Shown: piece after piece, positions 10,060 through 19,672 of the stretch
Layout: every line of letters starts with the position of its first letter
Position numbering within the stretch: the stretch's first letter is position 1
DNA from: Cytauxzoon felis
Lineage: Eukaryota > Apicomplexa > Aconoidasida > Piroplasmida > Theileriidae
DNA length: 22,817 bases
Direction of reading: 5' to 3'
Assembly: GCA_020283715.1 (NCBI GenBank)
Contig: JAIQCW010000083.1
Coordinates: 1 to 22,817, forward strand
Notes under the pieces: model-generated
What the model saw: only the letters and a program-made list of their open reading frames with translations
What the model was told of the DNA's origin: nothing
Database searches by the model: none
Program-made: the position numbers and the translations under genes

Positions 10060-10825
10060 CTTTAATTACCAACAGTAATAAATACCCTATTCAACTATTC
10101 AATAAAATATTCTAGATCAATTTCAATGTCCAATATATAAATCTATCATATAACATAACAAAATTATAATCTACAAGTTTTAAACTCACAGAAATATTGT
10201 TAGTATACGCATATCAAGCCCATTACATATACATCTAGGGTATGGTACAATGGGGTGATTGACTCTCTGTATCAATTCGCATTACTAACGAGATTCCATA
10301 GGAATTTTATACACATTCAACTTTTTTATCAACCATTATTGAGACATTATTTGGGGTTGTTATCATTAACTCTTTATGCCTCACTATACTTAATTTTTCA
10401 ACATAGAGTCATTTTCTCTACTTTACTTCATGAAACACCAACATTATATATTTGTTCATAATTATTTTAGTAATTTCATAGGTAACTAATTTAATTATAG
10501 TGATTTAACTGTAATTTACATAATTTTTAGCAGTTCCGTTCTGTTCGACACATTCATCCCGTCATTATACTGGAGCACCACTGTACCTGATTTCGATTAG
10601 ATTAAATTTTCTGCACTTATGAGTGCCATAGAGTTTATTTTTTGTACTGAATCTCTAAATGGAGGCGGCATTGCATGAATTTGTTATAAACACTCCCCAC
10701 GCCCTTGTATGAATGTCTACATCCCATATATGAATGTGTAACACCTACACCTCTATTGTATTAATGCTTAATGCTTACACATGATACCCGGACTATCTTC
10801 CATGTATATATTTGTGGCGATATAA
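10060..10825. promoter_or_regulatory. Intergenic region between divergent eS7 and F-BAR genes
   Basis: About 770 bp that must contain both 5' regions. An open plus-strand stretch ending at 10461 encodes a hydrophobic peptide (VIDSLYQFALLTRFHRNF, LGLLSLTLYASLYLIF) with no clear start ATG. It could be an exon of a small membrane protein, but I cannot connect it to others. Around 10705-10755 there are near-repeated units TGTATGAATGTCTACA and ATATGAATGTGTAACA. No repeat-family copy is present. Confidence 0.4.
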
Positions 10826-13428
10826 ATGACCGAAGACTCAACATTGACGCTCCGTGACGGTGACACTACACAACCTGAGGATGTGAAACGTACCTCTGCC
10901 ATCTATGATCTACACAGTTCATCAATAAGCACGGTCTATCAATCTGACGTTGAAGATGTGGCAGTTGATGAAAAGACCACCGGGGGAACTCCACTGTGTG
11001 TACAAACCTACTCGGCTGCTGGTGTAACTGACGAATATGGCAACCAATTGGAATTCGAAGCCTCTCTTGCAAGAGTTGATTCTGGCATTAAATCATTTGA
11101 GATGTTGCATTACGCCATGACTGAATTGTGTCGCATAGAAGAAGATTATATTAGAAGGTTGGAGAAGTTGAAGGGGGTTATGGATACCTCTCATTCTTTG
11201 GATTCTCCTCATTCCCTGGATCCAACACACAGACAGGACCCTTCAGATACCTTTGACCACTCTAACTCCTTCGACTCTATAAAATCCTTCAGGACGTACG
11301 TTGGCCGTACGGCAGTTAATCATAGAGATTTTCTCGACGCGATTACCAACGAATGTGTAAATCCAATTTATGGACACAGAAAAGTTTACAATGGGATAGT
11401 TGAGAGCATAAATAAGGCTAAACAGAATTTTATGGATCTCGAGTCAGAAAGGGAGTCGTATATAAACGGCATAGAAGATGTCTATCTACAGTGTAAGAGT
11501 GCTGTATCATTATGTACTGAGTCTATACATCAAGCTCCATCGATCAAAACATCTCTACACAAATCGTTGATACCAATGCTGTTGAATTTTTTCGACCATA
11601 ACGATGTGGTCTCCTCGAATAAGTTGGACTTAACTGAAGCCAAAGTTGAAATGATAAGGAAAGTTGAAGTCTCAAAAGCCAAATTGCTGGAGTTAGACAT
11701 GGCTAGAGCTATTGATACTCGGGATGTACTTTGTAAATTTATGATTTACGAGACGGCCAAAATACGAAATTTACAATACGACCTGTCATTTTTGATAAAC
11801 GACCTGAATAATTTCGATCCATCAAAAGGTTTTACAGAAAATTCCTCGTCCAGCTCTGAATATGATGCCACATCACCCAAGGAAGATCCACTGAAGACTA
11901 AAATGAAAACGTTTACAATACCCGAGGTTTGTTAAGGTCACTACATCTAAGTTAGCAATATCTTTCTACTCGCCGTTCCACCTGAGGTTACATCTTTTCC
12001 ATTGCATGGAGCTCTTCTATTTACCTCGCCTCGGATTCCCGTAGATCATCCTCGGTATAATGTATACCCGGAAGAACGAAGATGTACAAACCCTAAGAAC
12101 AGGAAATCTACCCGGAGGAACAAAAGATGTCAACCCGGAAGAACAGACCTCGAATCTAGTAAATGGACCTCAAGTGGAACCTGGAAGCGATCTACGGGAG
12201 CTGGAAGGGGGAGATAAATAGAAAGCTGTCTGCAAGACCAACGGTGGAAGTGACTCAGGTGTAATAGAAGGTAGATGATGAGACCTATATGATTGATAGC
12301 AGTTTGGTAACTGATATCACTTCATGTTATTATTACAGCAATTGAATTATAATGCTATTACAAGATTGGCTTTATCACCACCACCTATGCGAGTGGTTTG
12401 TAAAATACGTGCGAGATTGAATGGGTAAGTCAGTTATTATAAGCCATCATTAGCAAATAGATTCGTATCTAGCGTTTGGAATAATAAATTAGATGATATA
12501 TCTATTGAGGAATTCCCAGGAGAGATGCAATCGTCATTAGTACGACAGATCTTCCTCTCCATCATCTCTAGCGAAGCATCCAAAGATGGAGAATTGAAAA
12601 ACATGTAAGTCGAACAATCTCAACCTCTTACCTCATAACATCTCAATCGAGGTCCAATGCCTATCTTATCCACCTTATCTTCGACTAAGCGTTCCACCTG
12701 AGGTCCAATCCTGCCGTCAGCTTCCTCTATTTACTTCCCCCTCCGCTTCCCTGAGATCAGCTACGGGTTTTACACTCGAGGCTACATCCTCACTACCTTC
12801 ATCATCGCCACGATCTCCGGGAGTGGCTCTACCCTTCAGGGATAGGTAATTGGAAGAGGCCTCCACGGCGAGTGGAAAAGAGTTGGATTGTAACCTCAGG
12901 TGGAACGGCGGGTGGAAGAAGAGTTTGAGGTAACCTCGGGTGGAGAGTTGGTTTAGACGGTTATAATAGTTTTAAAGATGGATTGATTTGGTTTTATAGT
13001 GTCATTATAGGAATTGTATGAGATTATTGGGTACAATGATATCAATAATTTTATCGACATCGCAACGTCAGGCTGATTCATGGTGTGGTTATTTTATATT
13101 GACATTTTCAAATTTGATATTTACAAGAGTTAATGGTGATATTATAAGGTTGACTTCTATTATATACTCTCATGAGTATTGGTGTAAAATACCATTTTGG
13201 GAAGAGTGTTTAATTATTGTATTATCTATAGATTTACAATCGATTTTTGAGACTAAACGTTATTTAGATGGATTAAAATTGATGCCAATAACAGAATCTG
13301 CTTTATCATTTTATAAATGGATGTCAATGTATGGTATAACACATGATAATTCTATCCAATTGATTCAAGATACTTGTACACTATTCAATTTACCACAAGA
13401 ATATATAAATCATCTAATCAATGGATAA
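10826..13428 (+). CDS. F-BAR-like membrane-curvature protein with an unrecognised C-terminal domain
   Basis: Exons 10826-11926, 12339-12424, 12461-12604 and 13011-13428; 582 residues. Residues about 76-330 resemble an F-BAR (FCH) coiled-coil module, which binds and bends membranes as a dimer: FEASLARVDSGIKSFEMLHY, AMTELCRIEEDYIRRLEKLK, then NHRDFLDAITNECVNPIYGH and long helices (AKQNFMDLESERESYING). The spacing of iE..Y...L.kL and H..la..i...v.p matches the family; the match is by eye and is distant. A Ser/Asp/His-rich loop (about 122-150, SHSLDSPHSLDPTHRQDP) interrupts it. After a Ser-rich linker the C-terminus (about 368-582) is a helical, hydrophobic domain (RLLGTMISIILSTSQRQADS, HEYWCKIPFWEECLIIVLSI) that I cannot name. 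Introns 1 and 3 (412 and 406 bp) each contain a repeat cluster, whereas intron 2 is 36 bp. Linking the two halves rests on frame continuity. Confidence 0.7.
11927..12338 (+). repeat. Repeat-bearing intron 1 of the F-BAR-like gene (cluster 5)
   Basis: 412-bp intron, donor GTTTGT, acceptor TTACAG. The repeat occupies about 11968-12260. It has linker CCACCTGAGGT, a reversed divergent body (CTCTTCTATTTACCTCGCC), a local tandem array with ACCCGGAAGAAC-type units at about 12066, 12090, 12110 and 12133, then forward body C (GAAGCGATCTACGGGAGCTG) and head H3 (AGCTGTCTGCAAGACC). It is a mix of inverted pieces within a single cluster. Confidence 0.85.
12605..13010 (-). repeat. Repeat-bearing intron 3 of the F-BAR-like gene (cluster 6, mostly reversed)
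   Basis: 406-bp intron, donor GTAAGT, acceptor ATTATAG. The repeat (about 12644-12945) runs in reverse: linker CCACCTGAGGT, H1 plus body B reversed (CCTGCCGTCAGC...CAGCTACGGG, 12708-12768), a CTCGAGG linker, then body A reversed (CCACGATCTCCGGGAGTGG, hairpin variant CCCTTCAGGG at 12832-12841) and head H2 (GGCCTCCACGGCGAGTGG), then ACCTCAGGTGG. Being antisense, it would not encode the usual peptide here. Confidence 0.9.
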
Positions 13429-13603
13429 TCATTAAACATATTACGTCACATTTCAATGTCTTGATCATTATATCAATCACCTTGAAATAACGACGAATAT
13501 CAAACGCTCTCAAACAGTACAGTATACCATAAAATAGGTATACTGCCTACAAATGAGCAACATCATTCATTCACTTCCCGAGAGTATAATCCTACTCTTC
13601 TCT

Positions 13604-13862
13604 ACTCCACATGAGGTCCGATCAACCTCTTTTCGTCCTGCCGTTCCACCTGAGGTCAGTCCTGCCGTCAGCTTCCTTATTTACTTCCCCCTCCGCTTCC
13701 CTGAGATCAGCTACGGGTTCCACTCGAGGTCCAATCATTACTATCGCCACGATCTCCGGGAGTGGCTATACTCTTTAGAGATAGGTAATTAAAAGAGCTG
13801 ACGGCAGGACGACCTCAGGTGGAACGGTGAGTGGAAGAGTAAGTGTAGGTAACCTCAGGTGA
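13604..13862 (-). repeat. Modular repeat, cluster 7 (intergenic, reversed)
   Basis: Lies between the F-BAR-like stop and the DNAJC17-like start. Order: linkers, H1 plus body B reversed (about 13666-13720), linker CCACTCGAGGT, body A reversed (hairpin CTCTTTAGAG at 13771-13780) ending in head H1 (GAGCTGACGGCAGGAC), linker ACCTCAGGTGG, end GGTGAGTGG, and a last ACCTCAGGTG. Confidence 0.9.
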
Positions 13863-13950
13863 CTATAAGGTATCAGTTATAATATTAACTTTGTAAAATT
13901 GTATAGTATAATATGATTAATAAAATTTTTAATGTATAAATATTAATTAA

Positions 13951-14852
13951 ATGGAGGAGTTACCATCGATATTGAAGGATGTGGATATATTATCTGTGTT
14001 AGGTGTAGAGGTGACTGAGGGTTTGGATATACAGGAGTGTAAGAGGAATTTAAGGCGATTATTTTTAAAAAAGGCAAAAGAACATCATCCAGATAAAAGA
14101 AAATTAGATGATGATCAAGATGATGTAGAATTTGTGAGATTAAAAGCGGCATTTGATTATTTACAAGATGGTGATAATTTCAATGTGTTATTTAATAAGG
14201 CTCTTAATAATTTGCGTATAAAAAAGAGAAGATTAGAAGTATCTAAACATCGTTCTTCAAAACAAGCTGCATATTTAGATGAATTATTGAAACGTGAAAA
14301 GGAAGCATCAAAGTCACCATCTACTAATGATGATAAATCCAGAAAGACTGAGACATATAGAAGTAGTGATTTTGATGATCCTACTTCAGATTATACATCA
14401 AATTCTACTTTTATAAAAGGTGAAGTTGGTGAATTAATTGTAGCTGCAAGGACATTGAAAATCGCAAATGAATCAGAGATCAATTGTATACTATTGGGTA
14501 GTCATTTCCATAAATTATTCGACAATTATGGTTTAGTAAGGGTAGAACCATTAGATTTTATAGATAGTATTGATGATATTAATGTTAGAGTTGGTAAAAT
14601 AATATTTGAATCGCATGAACACGCCATTAGAGCACTGTTACATTATAGAAACAACAAGACCAAATTCCGAACAGATATATACGCATTAGCATTAGGCTCT
14701 CCAAGTAAATCAAATAAAAATGATAATATATCATTAGAAGATATGGAAGCTAAAATACTCTCAAAATTTAAATTAGCGGTATGTTATCATTTAAATCTTT
14801 CATAATACTATAGGGAGAAAGAAGAATGAAAGACTTAATCAAAACCAATTAA
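13951..14852 (+). CDS. DNAJC17: DNAJC17/Cwf23-like J-domain protein
   Basis: Predicted spliceosome-associated Hsp40 co-chaperone. Exons 13951-14778 and 14814-14852, intron 35 bp, 288 residues, close to human DNAJC17 (about 304). The J domain occupies about 9-75, with the invariant HPD at 46-48 (KKAKEHHPDKRK) and FVRLKAAFDYLQD for helix III to IV. A charged coiled-coil segment follows (NNLRIKKRRLEVSKHRSSKQ), then a low-complexity Ser/Asp linker. An RRM-like domain lies at about 175-250 (CILLGSHFHKLFDNYGLVRV, VGKIIFESHEHAIRALLHY). The very end, ILSKFKLAGERRMKDLI, matches the family's conserved LMRLRQAAER-type tail, which supports the short last exon. Repeat clusters lie on both sides but none inside. 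Confidence 0.85.
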
Positions 14853-14904
14853 AATACACAACTAATATAAACTAATAAATTATTCTTGATACTTGTTTGT
14901 ATAA

Positions 14905-15330
14905 GTTCCACTCTCCTCCACTCGAAGTCCAATCCTGCCGTCAGCTCTTCCAATTACTTCCCCCTCCGCTTCCCTGGGATCAGCTACGGGTTTCCACTCG
15001 AGGTCCTGTACTACACTTCAGCCACGATCTCCGGGAGTGGCTATACTCTTTAGAGATAGGTAATTAGAAGAGCTGTCTGCAAGACCAACGGTGGTTGTAA
15101 CCTCAGGTGGAGAATTATAGTGTATATTGTAGTGCAATATTATATTATGGTGTTTATTATTTGACATTATGAGATTATAGTGTTTTTTACCCCCATTATC
15201 CCCCACAACCTCACTTCCGCCACGATCTCCGGGAGTGGCTATACCGTTTACGGGGAGGTAATTGGAAGAAGCCTCCACGGCGAGTGGAATAGAGGTGTAC
15301 TGGACTTCAGGTGGAAGAAGAGTTGGTTAT
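14905..15330 (-). repeat. Modular repeat, cluster 8 (intergenic, reversed, two body A units)
   Basis: Between the convergent DNAJC17-like and bL21 genes. H1 fused to the body-A-type AATTAC border and then to body B (14934-14992); linker; body A reversed (hairpin CTCTTTAGAG, 15046-15055) with head H3 (GAGCTGTCTGCAAGACC); ACCTCAGGTGG; an AT-rich insert with GTGTTTTTTACCCCC (about 15180-15200); and a second body A (hairpin variant CCGTTTACGG, 15244-15253) with head H2 (GCCTCCACGGCGAGTGG). Confidence 0.9.
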
Positions 15331-15375
15331 AACATCAAATATGAATTCATCATCGATTATAGTATACTTGTGTGA

Positions 15376-16957
15376 TTATTTCCATTTATTTTTGGCGAAT
15401 GGATCTGGGTGCCATCTATAAGCATCGGTGAGTCCTAGTTTATTGTATGCTCCATCATCATGTTCGGATCCATCATAAATTTCTGTATGGTAATATTAAA
15501 ATTTTCCTTTGGAGGATAGATAATATACCTTCTGCGATTGTTTTATTATTGTTATTATATTTTATCCCTTTAAGTTCTTCTGTTCTTAACCATCGATTAG
15601 CCCATAGGTCTAAGATCCTGAGTGGTTTTTTATATTCTTTATTGATCTGTATATAATTTTATAATAATAATTATTATATCTTTACATTTAATTTAGGATC
15701 GATAATTATATCATTTATTCTTAATATAGTAACTGGATGTCGTACTCTAAGGTTATTATAATATGATTATTATAATGATATATACTTTAAAAATCTTGAT
15801 ATTCTTCTAGATTTTCTATATCTAAAACTTAATTGATCCCCACATAAAGTCTAATAAAAAAAATTCATTATTAATTAATTGTATATTATTTATTAACCTG
15901 TTGTTCAATAGTAGCTGTAACTCTAGCATATGGTATACTAAATATATATAATAAAATTTATTAAATATAATAAAATATACGTTGGTTTCCCTATTATAGT
16001 CCAATCTTTAGAGCCAACTAATAATACTGTACCAAAAACAACATTATCACCTACAGAAAATTAATAACCTCTTATTACAACCACTACAAATATTAACCTG
16101 CTTCCTTACGCTTTAACTTTTCGATCTGTACAATATCACCTTTAGTAACCTAATAGATAATTATTTATAAAGTAGGGGGGTATTACATATAAAGACATCA
16201 TTTTATAAACCATTAAACTAACCTTATGTTGATGTATAGGGCTGGATTTAAATATACAAAATGTCTCAACAGATGAATTTTTAATAGATTCAATAACATC
16301 ATCAGGTGGATAGACATCAAAATTATGTGAAAGATCCAATTTAATCTCACCAGGGATATATTCATCCTATAATAATAACCAACTTATACAAGCATCTACA
16401 AACCTCATTTAATTTATAATTGATAGAATCATTACGTGTCTTTGGTAAATTATCATGTAATATAAACATACATGTAGGTTGATTTGTAGGATTAATATAA
16501 CGGGGTTGCCGCCATTTTCTAGCTATTCTCATACGATTTTTTCTCGATTTCGTAGTCCTCTTCCATCTCAATGTCAAATCTTTATAAGTTTCAAAACAAT
16601 TCATATCCTTATCAACATCTTTTGTAGGATGAATTGGTACCCTAGGTGGGTTCACTTTCCTCCTTGTATGCTTACCAATTATAAATTCCTATTAATCCAT
16701 ATAAAATATCAATCTAGACATACAAATTTATGACCTATTTGACGCCTTGCTTTATGTGTAACTATAAACCTCTTATTACAAAATATATCATTACTATTAG
16801 TTACAATACTATTTATATCCATCAAATCAGCTCTATATACCCTATTATACAATCCAAATGTACCATTGTTATTTAGAAATGTGCGACTTTGATATAATTT
16901 AGACAAAGTATATAAATTCCTCTTGAATAGCAAATTAAGAATCATATTCTTGAACAT
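15376..16957 (-). CDS. Organellar large-subunit ribosomal protein bL21, with long extensions
   Basis: Bacterial-type L21 of an organellar ribosome (mitochondrion or apicoplast). Ten exons, complement order: 16957-16724, 16688-16404, 16366-16223, 16149-16098, 16050-15981, 15937-15898, 15850-15786, 15746-15686, 15646-15529, 15482-15376; introns 35-73 bp, all phases consistent, 391 residues. The bL21 core is about 218-317: [68 protein letters not shown] and [13 protein letters not shown]. It is split over six exons. The N-terminus ([20 protein letters not shown]) is a basic, hydrophobic likely mitochondrial leader. A further roughly 190 residues precede the core ([20 protein letters not shown], basic [16 protein letters not shown]). 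A tail of about 75 residues follows ([26 protein letters not shown]). Bacterial L21 is about 103 residues, so the extensions are lineage-specific. Confidence 0.88.
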
Positions 16958-17213
16958 TTTATCATATACTAGTTATATTCTATACGGATCTTGTAGAAGT
17001 CACGTCATCTAATACCCTCAGCAGGTCGACAAAGGGGAGTGATATAACATTATCATTACTAAAATTATATACAAATTATGTGAAAAATTAATTTATTATT
17101 TTAAATGTTAATTAAATTATTTATTTTATTAAAAATTTGATTTAATTTTCTTGTACTTTAATTGAGATGTGTATTATAACCTGTCTATATTAAAGGAGTA
17201 ATTGTTACTCGAA
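16958..17213. promoter_or_regulatory. Short shared 5' region of divergent bL21 and RIO2 genes
   Basis: Only about 256 bp separate the two start codons, so both promoters must lie here. It is AT-rich with poly-A and poly-T runs (17041-17160) and one GC-richer patch at about 16990-17040. No defined motif is recognised. Confidence 0.45.
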
Positions 17214-19193
17214 ATGAAACTAGATCCATCGCATTTTTGTCATATAACCAACACAGAATTTCGTGTTTTGACGGCTATTGAGGTTGGTATGAGAAATCAT
17301 GAGTATATGCCTGTACAACTTATATCATTGACGGCTAACTTGAGATCATGTGGTATGACTAATGTATTATCATCATTATTGAGATCAAAATTGATTGTAC
17401 ATTGTGGTAAAGCATATGATGGTTATAAGTTGACGTTTTTAGGATTGGATTATCTTGCTATTCGTACATTATTTAAAAGGGGTATTGTAAATTCGGTAGG
17501 TAGAAGGATCGGTGTTGGTAAAGAAGCTGATGTACATTTATGTAAGGATAATGAGGGTAATTTGATTGTTATGAAGTTACATAGATTAGGTTTGTTATAA
17601 AAAATTATTAATTATATATTAATTAGGACGTATATCATTTCGATCTGTAAAGAATAATCGTGATTATATGGGATATAGAAAACATGCTAGTTGGATGTAT
17701 TTATCACAGATTGCTGCTAAGAAGGAATATTCTTATCTATTAAATTTATATGAAAGTTCATTCCCAGTACCAGAACCTATTGATATTAATCGTCATATTA
17801 TTGTTATGAGATATATCGATGGTATACCTCTATCACAGGTATTATTATTTATCTTTATATAAAATATTCATTTAATTTATAGATAAAATATATAAATAAT
17901 CCAGAGTTTATATTAAATAAATTAATAAATTTAATTATAAAATTGGCAAAAATGGGGATAATTCATGGAGATTTTAATGGTTTTAATATTCTTATTGATG
18001 AATCTGGACATGAATTAACTGTTATAGGTACTTTATATCTCTAGTTTTTCATCCATTATATCAACATCATATACAGATTTCCCACAAGTTATACCAGTAA
18101 CACATGAAAATGCACAATACTATTTTGAACGTGATGTTAAATGTATACTCGAAATGTTCAAAAAAAAATTCAAAATCGATACATTTAATGTACCAAAGTT
18201 TGTACCCCATATTAAAACCCCATAAATCATCTTTAGGTTTGATGATGTTATAAATCTCGACGACTTTAAAGTAACTAAAGATAAACACATTAAAGTAGAT
18301 TTAAATAAAGTCGATGATGATCTATTAAATAATATCTTCCAACATCTACGCTTTGAAGTATACATACACCATAACAATTTCATTTCTTCTCAGGATGATG
18401 ATAATGATACCACCAATTCTATCGATAATTTACACGACAACTATACCAATCCACCTGAGGTTACAACCACCGTTGGTCTTGCAGACAGCTCTTCTAATTA
18501 CCTATCTCTAAAGAGTAATGCCACTCCCGGAGATCGTGGCGAAGATGAAGGTAGTGATGAAAGTAGAGTTAGTACTGGACCTCAAGTGGAACCCGAAAGT
18601 GATCTACGGGAGCTTGAGGGGGAAGTAAATAGAGGAGCTGTCTGCAAGACGACGAAAGGTAGTATTGTAACATCGAGTGGAGTACCCGTAGCTGATCTCG
18701 GGGAAGCGGAGGGGGAAGTAAATAGAGAAGGCCACCACGGCGAGTGGAAGAAAGGACTTTATATGGAGACCTCTCTGCAAGACGACGGAAATGGAGATGT
18801 AGAGAATGATGAAGTTGGGACATCAGATGTAGATAACATTACTTCGGATCCATTATTATCATCACTTCAGACGCTTAAATTGGTGCAATCATCGGGTTCA
18901 GAATGTAATTATTTCATATTATTTTATACATTTATAATTTTAGATACTGATGATGAGGATTTATATTCTTTGAACAATGAGATTATAGAAAAGCCTATAC
19001 AAATATGGACACCACATGTAAAAAGGTATGCATGCACTTATTAAAGTTCAATTTATGTAGAATCGGTACAAATACCTATGGGAAAATGATACGTAATCGT
19101 ACCAGAAATAAAACTAAACCAGAAATTAAAAAAAATAAAGCTAAACTAAAAATAGAAAATACACTCAAAACTAAATTAAATGATATCTGGTAA
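17214..19193 (+). CDS. RIOK2: RIO2 atypical kinase with an in-frame repeat insertion
   Basis: Rio2 kinase/ATPase acts in final maturation of the 40S subunit (20S to 18S rRNA). Exons 17214-17589, 17627-17838, 17883-18027, 18077-18197, 18237-18904, 18944-19025, 19061-19193; introns 35-49 bp; 578 residues. The N-terminal winged helix (about 1-90) has [19 protein letters not shown] and [12 protein letters not shown]. The kinase domain has nucleotide loop [10 protein letters not shown] (from 100), lysine K121 in MKLHRLG, RHASW-like [18 protein letters not shown], hinge [13 protein letters not shown], catalytic loop [14 protein letters not shown] (D226, N231) and metal site VIDFPQ (D245). All catalytic residues are present. 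A repeat-coded insert occupies about residues 357-455, behind the kinase domain and before a basic C-terminal tail ending in W. The ATG at 17214 fits the family N-terminus better than any upstream codon. Confidence 0.94.
18449..18775 (+). repeat. Modular repeat, cluster 9 (exonic, forward, in RIO2 exon 5)
   Basis: CCACCTGAGGT linker, CCACCGTTGGTCTTGCAGAC (head H3), body A (hairpin 18506-18515; CCACTCCCGGAGATCGTGG), linker, body C (GAAAGTGATCTACGGGAGC) ending in H3 (GAGCTGTCTGCAAGAC), then body B (from 18686) ending in CCACCACGGCGAGTGG. In the RIO2 frame it reads [17 protein letters not shown] and [16 protein letters not shown], the same frame as in METTL16. Confidence 0.92.
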
Positions 19194-19255
19194 ATTATAT
19201 AATACTTAAACATCAATTTAATCGTCTTGATACATATATCGTCAGTTATTCACCA

Positions 19256-19640
19256 TACGCCGTTCCACCTGAGGTTACAACATTGTCTTCCAACTCGCCA
19301 TGGAGGCGTCTCCACCTGAGGTTAGTCCTGCCGTCAGCTCTTTTATTTACATATCTCTAAAGAGTAGAGCCACTCCCAGAGATCGTGGCTGAAGTGTAAT
19401 CGATTATAACCTCGAGTGGAATCCGAGACGATCCATGGGAGTCGAGGTGAAATAAATAGAGTAAGCCTCCACGGCGAGTGGAAGACCTCAGGTGGTATTT
19501 TATGGTGTTTTTTATCCCTACATTCCCCACTATCCCCCACATTGCCACGATCTCTGGGAGTGGCATTACCCTTCAGGGATAACTAAATAGAAGAGGCTCC
19601 ACGCCGAGTGGAACAGAGGTTGTAACCTCGGTATAATATA
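19256..19640. repeat. Modular repeat, cluster 10 (intergenic, mixed orientation)
   Basis: Between the convergent RIO2 gene and the low-complexity gene. Forward H1 fused to a body-B-like TATTTAC border and then body A (hairpin 19355-19364; CCACTCCCAGAGATCGTGG); a divergent body C (GAGACGATCCATGGGAGTCG); head H2 (GCCTCCACGGCGAGTGG); an AT-rich insert GGTGTTTTTTATCCC like that of cluster 8; and reversed body A (hairpin CCCTTCAGGG, 19569-19578) joined to an ACTAAATAG border and H2-type GGCTCCACGCCGAGTGG. Confidence 0.9.
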
Positions 19641-19672
19641 CTTCTTGATATCTGGTAAAAGGGGTAAAATAT

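Noticed and set aside
10198..10461. Hydrophobic open frame as a membrane protein gene or a piece of mitochondrial DNA
   Set aside because: No supported start or partner exons and no recognisable mitochondrial protein; recorded only within the intergenic entry.
13553..13792. Open frame starting MSNIIHSLPES as a separate gene
   Set aside because: After the first 20 codons it is reversed repeat sequence; there is no protein similarity.
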